NCBI RefSeq assembly: GCF_019399895.1
Contig: NC_091867.1
Coordinates: forward strand, 3,906,001 to 3,970,000
Direction: 5' to 3'
DNA length: 64,000 bases
From: Cardiocondyla obscurior
Taxonomy: Eukaryota > Arthropoda > Insecta > Hymenoptera > Formicidae
Below the pieces are notes generated by a model. It searched no databases, had not been told where the DNA came from, and saw only the letters and a list, made by a program, of their open reading frames with translations. Shown here piece by piece: positions 12,401 through 20,748 of this stretch (the stretch's first letter is position 1; each line of letters opens with the position of its first letter). A program made the position numbers and the translations under genes.

Positions 12401-13730
12401 AGCGGATAAAAGGCGCGAGAGCTTTCTCGAGAACGCCGTTAGCCGCGGGCCAGAGAGCGGGATTGAGGTTTTATTGATCTCAACGAAGCTGTATTTTCGA
12501 GCGAGCTATAACCCAGACAACACACGACATTGCTTTTTACCAGATTTCTCTCCTCAGCGTTCTAGATTCACGCGTTATCCGCTTCCGCGCACAATTTATT
12601 CGCGGCCTTTTCACCAGCCACAGCAGCCAATGTCTTTTAGAACGGCCGCGTTTTCCCGCCTATCCGTCGGATCGCGATAAATTCGAGATAACGGCTCATC
12701 GCGTTCCGTCTTATAACGCGATTCCGACGGTCCATTCTCTCGTCCGCGGCCCCGCATCCGTGTACCAAATCGATCCGGGACAATGTCCGTCGGGCGAGCC
12801 GATAGTCGAAGCGAAGAGGACCCGTTTAATATTACATTACGCCGCGGCTACGAAAACATATACTACGTACGATATAGTTCCTCCCAGGAAGAACGGAGCG
12901 GGAGGTATTTTCATTCGCACGCTACGGTGGGATCCATTGACGAGAGAGAGGAAATGTGCGCGAAACGGAGTAGCATCCGGTCCCCGGTCTCTATATTCTG
13001 GTGGCGTTCAGCGATGACCGCCCTCTGATAACGTTTGGACACGTCCAACGTCGGAATTCCCGCCGAAGTCTCCCTCGAATCGACCGCCGCCACCTCGATA
13101 TCCAACGTCGGCGTAGCGGCAAGCCGTTATTTCACGCCGTGAGGGGCAACGGTGAGGGGTGGAGGCCCGAGGGGGGTGGGCGACCCTGTGGCACGATGGC
13201 GGGCGGAAAAATTCTCTCTCGAGCGCTCCTCGCTGGCCATTAATTCTATTGTCCTTCCGATCACACGGTATCTATAGTCAGGCTTTGTTCTCCGAGGACC
13301 TTACGAAAAAGTTGCGACCGAGCAATTCATTCGAGAGTCGGCGAGCTTACCGCGAGATAATAAATCGTACAGTGCGGCACGACGCGGCGTGTCGTTTGCC
13401 TTTATTGCTCCTCGGTAAGTCGCGCGAAAAAGTAACGCGCCACGAGTTTTGGGCACGTGCAGGCGTGCGCGATTGCAAGTACTTACGTCGGCGATCGCGT
13501 TTCCGCCACATCGAACGTGTATTTCCGTGAATTGCCTGCCTTCGCCGCGAGTGCTTTTCTCGAATGTCGAAATCGTACGCCAGGTGCAGCGCGAAGTGGT
13601 AATAAATGTGCCGTAATATTAACGTGGCTAATGGACGCGATGTTAAAAATAACGATAATACGTAATGCCATTGTTGCAATATTCTTTTTACTGCATGCAG
13701 CGGAGTTATAATTTTTTTTTCTTTTCACAT
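9449..13730. other. CpG-rich stretch without a recognisable gene
   Basis: From about 9,900 to 13,700 the sequence is rich in CpG and moderately GC-rich, broken by AT-rich spots near 9,660-9,800, 10,900-11,060 and 12,060-12,360. Many frames of 60-123 codons occur on both strands, because CpG-rich DNA contains fewer stop codons. None shows a recognisable domain, and they overlap each other. Isolated donor-like sites occur at about 10,009 (CAG then GTAACG), 13,411 (TCG then GTAAGT, plus) and 13,486 (minus), none with a convincing acceptor. Undetected exons of a gene cannot be excluded. Confidence 0.5.
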
Positions 13731-13908
13731 TTTACATCCCACGAGATGTAAAAATTTAAGTATGCATCGCTTGCACCATTTACAATAAATCTCGCGAAAT
13801 TTCAGCGAAACATTGGTTCCGATACGCTTAACATTTGTAACCGCTGACAGAGGAATGCGCGTTTAAATTCACTTGTAACAGGTCGCCGAGCTGTCAACAG
13901 CTGTTTGT

Positions 13909-13910
13909 AA

Positions 13911-13947
<37 letters not shown>
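13909..13947. repeat. Poly-A followed by (AT)n microsatellite
   Basis: A run of 11 A passes directly into about 28 bp of alternating A and T. Confidence 0.9.
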
Positions 13948-13951
<4 letters not shown>

Positions 13952-14057
13952 GGAAAGCAATGCCAAGTTTCGGCCACAACGGGGTTTCGCAAAAGCTAGG
14001 AAAATAAATGAAAATACTGAACATCGACCAAACGGGGCGTTTATGAGAAGTAATGAT

Positions 14058-14082
14058 AAAAAAAAAAAAAAAAAAAAAAAAA
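14058..14082. repeat. Poly-A run of 25
   Basis: An uninterrupted run of 25 A, about 110 bp after another simple repeat. No retroelement was recognised next to it. Confidence 0.9.
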
Positions 14083-17000
14083 CGGAACTGAATTTAACGG
14101 TACGTTTGTGACCCAATTCCCATTTAACATTTTAAAACGCCGCGACTCTTTTAACTCCATTACAAGAACGGTATTTAATTAACGGGGAAAAAATGTTGAA
14201 TAGTTTCGCCGTAGTTAGCCTCGAACTTTCCAACGTAGACCGATGTAAGAACCGCGCGCAAGTCAGTCGACTCTTAAAATGTCCATGGACCGAACGTTTG
14301 AAAGAACTTTATAAATGCTTTAGCGATTGTACTCTCGCACTGTGTCGTGGTATTGTACACCTTGAATTTTACACGTAAAACCGCATGTCTGTGTCTTTTA
14401 GCGAGCGAGAAACCACGCCAATGCTATTTCGCAAACCGGCAAAAATGCGCAAATCAAAATTTTCTTTTTATCCTTTCTTGTCGTACCTCGAGATCTAAAC
14501 TGCTAGAAAATATGTCACTCTCTATACAACTGCATAAAGAAGTGGCTTACGTCACATCTATTTTCAAGACCTTTGACGCAAAGAATATAACGCGAATGTA
14601 AGATATATTTTGACCTCTTGATCCAGATACACAAGTCAATCACGAAATTTAATCTTGTAGAAAGTCGTTAAACGCTATCGAGTTAATTTCAATTTTTTTT
14701 TGTTTATCCAGCAAACTAATTAAGTGTCCGTGAAATATTTACATTATGCTCGATTTAGAATGCCAGGATCGCGAAAATACAAGGAACTAGAGAACCGACC
14801 CGTCGAGAAAAGTTGCCGCCATCGAGCTGTTCTTCTTCCATTTCTACCAATCAATTTCCTTCGTCTCGCACCCGCCTTTTCTATCCGACCGAGTCAATTT
14901 AATTCTGATTAATTACGTTTTAATTAATACAAACGCGTTTTCCGAACAATCTTAGGCCGGGTCTGCTGGAAGGGGAGCCTCGCAAACGGCACGGTTTCTT
15001 TTTATCCTTACTCCTCTGCTTTTATCTTGAATGAAATCGAAGCAAAGTTGTCTCGGAAATCCGAATGAGACGAGTGACTCTTCAAACCCGGGATCGGAAT
15101 TTTCCTGCCATAGTGGGATTAATGGAAAATAATGGCTGGCAACACAGAATTGCGGTCGAGGAATCTCGTTATTTCCCTGTCGGAAACCTGTCGTTCATAT
15201 TTATTTGTGACAGAGCTGTTCCGGTACAAATATGCTGAATTCTGTCCGATAATTGCCTGAACACGACGACTACAATCGTTTTGTATCGTGTCATTTGTAA
15301 TTTTTCTGCTGTCACCGTTAGAGACGGGCGTTATATATATATCTATTAAAGTTAAATCGAGACAAATTTAATAAATGTAATTTAATCGGGAATCTCCCCC
15401 GCGCGAATAGCTGAGTCGAGGATTTGATTCTGATTCAGGATTGTACGCTTGAGAGCAAGAGAAAAGTTAGAGAATGAAGGAAGAAACAAAGAAGCTGAAA
15501 ATCTCCTGATAGATTGCAGTAGGAAAAGAGCACAATAGTGACAAGTGCGACTTTACTTTGAACCGGTTATGCAGCGGAAAATTATACAGATTTATCACGA
15601 TTTTCATTGAAAAATTTTCCAAATCTCATAATTGTATATTAACATTTATGTGAAATTTATTATGTCAATTGTGGTTGCGTGACAAAAAAAATTAAATTAT
15701 TTCTTCGTGAATCATTAGGTAATGTAATTTTGTTTTTATTAATATATAATCTGCCATATCTTGCTTCGTTTTATAACAAGTTATATTTAACCAGATTAAA
15801 CACCCAAAATATGTAGTTTCATATCCGCGCAATTGCGGGTGTGCGCTTTCAAGACTCTCTCGTTCCTCGTTTCTTGCATTAGTGAATTTCCCCGCACTAC
15901 AGGTAGATAAAATCATCCCGCAACGATATTCAAAAGTTGAAAGCTCCGAGCTGCGGCAATAATTGTTCATAGCGGATGTCCGCGCTCCTCTCTTTGGAGG
16001 AGGCAGAAGACGATCTTCTTTATCTCGACGGCGCCGGCACAGTCGGTTATCGCAAAAGAAAACGCATGCAGCAACTGCTCTACCTCGGTGATTTCCCGAG
16101 CCAAGACGCGGAAAAACATTCCCACAAAGAAACTCATCGTCTTGCAGCTGCAGGTAACGTCGGCGTGCCTGCTGCAGTGCCTCCCCAAGATAATGTTAAT
16201 ATCCAGCTCGGTTTTGTAATTGGCAATTATTTTAGCTTAGTCCGCTCTTTGTTCTCCGACGTTATCCTGGCGACGGTGCCTCGCCTGGATTCCCCGAAGA
16301 ATCCTCGAATGTGCCTGCAGCTGCGCCCTTTACGCAATCACTTCGGGGTTAAGCCGCCGTCGCCGACTCGTATCCCCGGCGGCCTGGAACTTCTCTTAAC
16401 GCGAAACGTACGTCCCATTTTCCCTTGAATCTCTTACCGGCAACAAACGCCGGGAAATTTCGGAATCAGGATTTTTCCAGCGAGACCCCTTCGCCGAGAC
16501 TTTACGGTAACGGGAGGAATATTTTCGCGGACGTTATCGCAAACGGCCGCGCTGGCGACGTTTGCTGCGAGGTGACGCGTGTCCACCCCGCAAGGAAGAC
16601 GAATAGTCAAAAGCAGCATCGAGATCGCGAGGGCCACGAGACGGGCGCGTTTAAACGGTAAATGTGAGGCGTGGCTTCCGGACTTTCGCGTTACGGCGTG
16701 CGTTATCGAGGACAGGCATAAATCCCGAGGCTCGACCGGCCGCGAATGAGCGCGCGTGCACCCCGGATCTCTCTGCGGCTACGAGCGCACAAAAGCGAAA
16801 GGTTATTAACGAGCCGAGATTAAACCCGATAACACGCCGCGGCGGTATCTTTTGGCTCATGGCGATGCACGAGGCGCCCTTTGCCGGCGCCGCTTCCCTT
16901 GTTATCCATTTTCGCCGGTTAACGTTTAATGCATTCCCCGAGCGGGACTGGCGCGCACCCTGTGCCACTCGCAAGCCTCCGCTCCACAAATTTTGCAAAA

Positions 17001-17558
17001 CACCGATATAAATCGTTTGATAACGCACATAGCCCTGGGCGTCGATATATACAACGCGCGGGAGTCGACGGCAGGCAGGTGGAGGCAGGGTGCGGGTGAA
17101 GGGAACGAGAAAGAGGATGGGTCAGCTGGAAATTTGGCGATACGCCAGGCGGCACCGACGACGCCACGAAGTGCGCACTCCCACGCCAGCCGGTGCATCG
17201 CGTCGCTCGGCCGGCCGAACGTGTCGGATGACGTAGCCGATATCGCTAATTGCAAAAACTACCACCACGGAACATCGCCCGCAGTATCCACATTCATACT
17301 TTTTAACCCGCGCTAACCCGTGCGCGTCGCACGCCCGGTTTTGAATTCGATGCTATCGCGGGTAATTTAGACGTTTCTTTTAACGCGAAACCGCAACGCC
17401 AGCATTGTCGCTCGTCGATACGCAGAGTTTCACGCGAAAACTTTTCTAATATCCATTCACGCCGGTCAGTTAAACATAGTTTCCTACTGACACGGCTGTG
17501 TACTCGACGATATAGCTTGAATATTTTGGCGTCACTTTCAATTAATATGGATATAAAA
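14083..17558. other. Non-coding stretch with a CpG-rich block at 16.0-17.3 kb
   Basis: The first part is AT-rich and uninformative. From about 15,970 to 17,330 the sequence becomes CpG-rich. The frame at 15,976-16,428 begins with an acidic Leu/Glu-rich segment (MSALLSLEEAEDDLLYL) and contains a CAG-GTAACG donor-like site near 16,151-16,159. I do not recognise a family, and an antisense frame covers the same place. It could hold an exon, but the evidence is no better than chance for this composition. Confidence 0.45.
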
Positions 17559-17584
17559 AAAGATAAAAAGAGAGAAAGAAAGAA

Positions 17585-17615
<31 letters not shown>

Positions 17616-17618
17616 TAG
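17559..17618. repeat. Compound GAAA / GATA / GA microsatellite
   Basis: AGAAAG-type units grade into three to four GATA units and then about ten GA units, ending in a short GT run. It is a typical compound simple repeat. Confidence 0.9.
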
Positions 17619-18139
17619 GTGTGTGAATATATAATAAAAAAAGATTTAAAAAATTTCAAGCCGTGAAAATTCATACCGCAGTGAGATAGAAAAATATTAA
17701 AGTATCGCAAAATGTATCGGACTTATTCAAACGAATAATAATACTTTTTTTTTACGGGAATATTAAATAAAATAGAGAATTGCGACTGAGGGGTATTAAA
17801 ATTAATTTATTCAAATAAATTCACGCTCGTTATATTCGCCATGAATTTCGCGCCTTGGAATGGCAAAAATTCGCGACCGAGGCTTCGTCAGGGAACGTCT
17901 CCAAGGTCTGTGCAACGGCGCGGACACTCACGGCAATTAAGCATTTCTCCTACAGGATCCACAAACTCTCCGAGAAAAAACTAAATAAATAGAGGACCGT
18001 GGTAGTTCGCCTTGCACGAAGCTGGCCGCGAAAGACGGGGTCGATGTGGATACGCGGCGGTTGGTAGTGCCAGGGAGCTTGTGCAAACACAAAAGCTCAC
18101 GGCTGAAGATAAACAGTGAGACTGTAAGCTGCAACATAC

Positions 18140-18360
18140 CTTCGGGCATTGCGCGGTAGGTAGGATGAAGGAAGGAAGAGCCGCACAAGGAGAGAAATAC
18201 ACGGCGTTGCGAACTCCTTGCGAGAGAACGGAGGAGGAAGTAAGACGCGCGGAGAAAGCCCTGGTGAAAAGAGGCTACCTATAACGTTGACACCTATACC
18301 TAACAGTCGAAGGTACCCCCCGCGTCTCTTCCGTCGAGGTCCTCTGTAAACTTACGACAT
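18140..18360 (-). other. Possible minus-strand first coding exon
   Basis: Read on the minus strand, a pyrimidine-rich, GC-rich leader leads to ATG CCC GAA G (18149-18140), immediately followed by GTATGT, a good splice donor (intron from 18139 downwards). The bases before the ATG include G at -3. This would be a first exon with a very short coding part, a common insect arrangement. The 5' limit is a guess. The same ATG also opens an 83-codon frame reading through the donor, which I do not recognise. A start, a donor and a promoter-like composition are all the evidence there is. Confidence 0.25.
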
Positions 18361-18728
18361 TAGACCGTCTGCGGAATAAACTCTCGTCTTAACAGCGAAA
18401 GTATATACATGACGCGTAATCCACTTTGTTTCTCCGCTCTGACTCGCACGCAATTTTTGCGTAACGCAAAAACGCCACCCGCCGGTGTCGCGAATCTTTC
18501 CGAGTCTCAAGTTTGCGTTAGCACCTTTATGCCATGTTATATTCCAGACTGCGAGTTTTAGCCGAATAGAATTGCCGAATAAAAACGTAGATTAAAACTG
18601 TGATTACGTTCCGCCACGGTTTAAAGTGAAATTGAAATTAAATGTATAAAATTGTATGTATTTGGTAGATGTACTTTTATAATTAATTTCTCGTGCAATA
18701 CTCAGCTTCTTAATATCTTGGATCTTAC

Positions 18729-18764
18729 CTGTTGTTGTTTCCGTTGGAGAGATCAGAGATCGTC
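18729..18764 (-). CDS. Putative 36-nt microexon
   Basis: On the minus strand the acceptor is a T-rich tract ending TTTGTTTGTTGCAG, the exon is 36 nt, and the donor is CAG followed by GTAAGATCC, nearly the ideal 5' splice site. The flanks are AT-rich and intron-like. The length is a multiple of three, so inclusion keeps the frame. One frame has a stop; the other two read TISDLSNGNNN (then Ser or Arg) and RSLISPTETTT (then Gly). I cannot name the gene. In-frame microexons of this size are typical of long, alternatively spliced genes for neuronal, adhesion or cytoskeletal proteins, but that is general knowledge and not evidence here. Flanking exons were not found with confidence. Confidence 0.45.
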
Positions 18765-19358
18765 CTGCAACAAACAAAATAATATTGCTAATTAATTATT
18801 ATTAATATAACTGATAATAAATGCAGTTATGCCATTTCACTGGATTGGAAATAATAATATAATTAAATTTATTATCTGAGCTGACTTTTCGTTTTAACGA
18901 TACAATGTGAAACAAACGAAATATATTAATTGTATTATTTCTAACTCATTTTATCATATTTAATACAATGACATAACGTTTATTAAACAAGATATTACAA
19001 AGCGTGCGCTTTATTTGCTTTAACTTCTTTTTAGTGCGTCCGTGCCAAAAAAATAATCATATGCAATGAACGAAGCTCTCGATTTAGACGTATTCATTTC
19101 TACAGTCGACAATCCGTACGTGGAAAGTATTTACGAAGCTAATTTATCGCGTGCAATGCTTGTAATTATCTAATAATATTCGCATAATATTCGGCATATA
19201 AATTTTCTATAACAAAATTGAATTATGTAAAGGTGAGACAGAGAGAGACAGACGGACAGGTGATCGGGGTGGAAGGGGTGAGAGTGAGCACGGGTGTACG
19301 TGCCACGCGCGAGTTACGTTCTCCTCACTACTCCCACTCTCGCTCTGTCCTTCTTCAG

Positions 19359-19515
19359 CGGTCAAGTGAGACGCACATACGCAAGAGCCGCGCTATCCGT
19401 GTCGAAGGTAATACGCACTTGCGTTCAACAAAAACCTCCCGGCACGGGAGATTTACCTTGTTCTCTCCATTCTTCGTGTACGGAGAGCGTCTGTATCATT
19501 TCTCCTTTCCCTGAA
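19359..19515 (+). other. Possible exon in a GC-rich block
   Basis: The plus strand has a good acceptor (CTCTGTCCTTCTTCAG ending at 19358). It is followed by GC-rich sequence with two possible donors: AAG then GTAATA (exon end 19407) and GAA then GTAAGT (exon end 19515). A donor-like AAG then GTGAGA lies upstream at about 19230-19238. The block is about 500 bp before the exon chain at 20 kb on the same strand and could be an alternative 5' exon. Neither end is supported by homology, so it may be chance. Confidence 0.25.
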
Positions 19516-19986
19516 GTAAGTCATATTCTTATTTAAGCGTTTACGTCGCCGCGGCGATCAATATAACCTGACAAATAATTGATCCGGGCTCGCTTCGATC
19601 GAGCTCCGAGTAAGCTTGATCGAAAGCTATGTTCTCACCGCTGCTAACGGCGTTTCCGCCGGGCGTGAAATTTCCGCACGTGGCCGGAAGTGTATCGTAA
19701 TATTGAAAATTAATCGGTCGATCGTGGTGGGACTTGAGTGACGAGGACTGCGATGTATAAACAGCGCGCTCAAAGCACGTACAAAGTTTGTTCTAGTTGA
19801 AATAAAAGAATATATACGCCGCATGGTTATGAGCTCGTCGCAGTGGTTTTGATATTCCGAAAATGTTATTTAAGTAAAATCTTTGTTCTGTTTAGATAAT
19901 GCAGAGGAGAAGCTACCGTATCCTCGCCGTTGATATGAAATAAACAAACCGCAGACGGTTCGTCGGGTTACTTCCGGGAGTGCTGT

Positions 19987-19991
19987 TCAGT
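19987..19991 (+). promoter_or_regulatory. Candidate initiator (TCAGT)
   Basis: TCAGT matches the arthropod initiator consensus, with A at 19989 as +1. It lies in CpG-containing sequence 136 nt upstream of the first strong donor of the exon chain. No TATA box is seen about 30 bases upstream and no clear downstream promoter element at +28. The site is a candidate only; an acceptor-like TTTAG at 19891-19895 leaves open that exon 1 is internal. Confidence 0.35.
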
Positions 19992-20124
19992 ATCGCGTCG
20001 TAATTATCACGTAGTTAATTCGCGTGTATTTCGCGAGTGTCCAACGGACAAAGGGAATACGACCTACCATTCTGAGAGGAGGAGAAAACCTAGGATAGGC
20101 ACCATTCGGAGGATCAACGTCGAG
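19989..20124 (+). other. Exon 1 of a three-exon chain (non-coding)
   Basis: This exon ends at CAACGTCGAG, followed by GTGAGGATC, a strong donor at 20125. It contains no ATG, so if it is the first exon it is pure 5' UTR. The intron that follows is 98 nt, ends in TTTTTATGTTTCAG, and is of normal size for an insect. Exon 1 and its intron are clearly related to exon 2 and its intron (duplication entry at 19933-20748). The start is set at a TCAGT initiator and is uncertain; the donor end is well supported. Confidence 0.55.
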
Positions 20125-20268
20125 GTGAGGATCACTTTTTATCAATCAAATATCACAAAATTCCAATTACTTTATTGTTTTAATAATACATAGACACTAT
20201 AATTTATATTTTTATGTTTCAGAATCATTGTGGTTGCTAGTGTGCTGGTTCATCGGGTTGCTTTGGAA

Positions 20269-20313
20269 ATGCCGTTAATCGGGAGTGAAACGAGCAGGGT
20301 TTTTGTTATATAG
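20269..20313 (+). CDS. Upstream ORF of 14 codons in the 5' leader
   Basis: ATG to TAG encodes MPLIGSETSRVFVI within exon 2, before the proposed main start. It resembles no known peptide. Its likely effect, if the transcript is translated, is to reduce or gate initiation at the downstream ATG. This is inference from position only. Confidence 0.3.
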   Translation: MPLIGSETSRVFVI

Positions 20314-20336
20314 TGCGTTAATCTCGAGTGACCAGT

Positions 20337-20342
20337 ATGTAA
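20337..20342 (+). promoter_or_regulatory. ATG-TAA minimal upstream ORF
   Basis: A start codon is followed at once by a stop codon, 61 nt before the proposed main start at 20403. Start-stop elements of this kind can stall ribosomes and dampen translation of the downstream frame. Here it is a sequence observation with an inferred role. Confidence 0.3.
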
Positions 20343-20402
20343 AAAAAAGTGCACGTTCCACCATTCCAGACTTAGAGGAGGAGGAGGCCTCGGAAAGGCA
20401 AC

Positions 20403-20748
20403 ATGCTTCGGCGGAGCAACGTTAAGGTGAGAATCTCTTTATTAACGTAAAATCAATAGTTCTTGATCATTTTATTGTTTCGATAATGTGGAGAAATAAT
20501 AAAAACTTTAATAATTAGTTCAGAAAACAAAGCTACATTAAAGAAAAATAAAATTAATTAGAAATTTTGTTTAGATCTTGTTTTGATAACCTTACTTCTT
20601 TTTATTTAATCGACAAATTTAATTAGAGGCGCGGACATAATTTTTTTTAATAGCTCATATTATGTTATATACATCGCTATAATTTTTATTTTTTATTGTA
20701 CGTTTCAGATTCGTCGTAGCTGCATCTCCGCCGCTGCGCATCGAACCG
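20403..20748 (+). CDS. Putative N-terminal coding segment (spliced, partial)
   Basis: From ATG at 20403 the frame reads MLRRSNVK to the exon 2 donor (20426, phase 0). It continues after the 282-nt intron into exon 3 (20709-20748) as IRRSCISAAAHRT and leaves one base (G) before the donor GTGAGT at 20749, so it ends in phase 1. The N-terminus is basic and matches no family I know; it could be a short cytosolic lead or a mitochondrial-type presequence. Downstream exons were not identified, so the chain probably continues across a long intron, or the transcript is a long non-coding RNA. The splice chain is better supported than its translation. Confidence 0.35.
20709..20748 (+). other. Exon 3 of the chain (40 nt)
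   Basis: The acceptor tract ends TTTTTTATTGTACGTTTCAG at 20708. The 40-nt GC-richer exon ends GAACCG, followed by GTGAGTCC, a near-perfect donor. The exon start aligns with the start of exon 2, and the preceding 39 intron bases align with the end of intron 1, so this is a partial third copy of the duplicated unit. Confidence 0.6.

Larger units (their letters stand above)
20223..20426 (+). other. Exon 2: 5' UTR plus possible start codon
   Basis: The acceptor is a T-rich tract with ATGTTTCAG ending at 20222. The donor is GTTAAG followed by GTGAGAATC at 20427. The 204-nt exon has three ATGs. The first opens a 14-codon upstream frame (20269-20313), the second is an ATG directly followed by TAA (20337-20342), and the third (20403) runs open to the donor. 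Short upstream frames followed by a later start suggest either translational control or a non-coding RNA. Both splice sites are near consensus and match in phase with exon 3 for the third ATG. Confidence 0.6.
19933..20748 (+). repeat. Tandem duplication of an exon-intron unit
   Basis: Unit 1 (about 19,933-20,222) and unit 2 (20,223-20,708) align along their length; a third partial unit starts at 20,709. Matching pairs include GGTTCGTCGGGTTACTT (19,957) with GGTTCATCGGGTTGCTT (20,247), CGGGAGTG at 19,975 and 20,280, ACCATTC at 20,066 and 20,360, AACGTCGAGGTGAG (20,116) with AACGTTAAGGTGAG (20,418), and TTTATTGTTT at 20,171 and 20,472. Offsets are 290-305 bp. The intron ends beginning TACAT at 20,187 and 20,670 also align, so intron 2 carries roughly 180 extra bases. 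Several indels and substitutions show the duplication is old. Confidence 0.75.

Noticed and set aside
13380..13490. GTAAGT donors near 13,411 (plus) and 13,486 (minus)
   Set aside because: No acceptor at a plausible distance and only partial exon-side matches; expected by chance in a window of this length.
15976..16428. 150-codon frame with an acidic N-terminus and a CAG-GTAACG site
   Set aside because: Considered as an exon or transposon remnant, but no motif is recognisable and the donor is only moderate.
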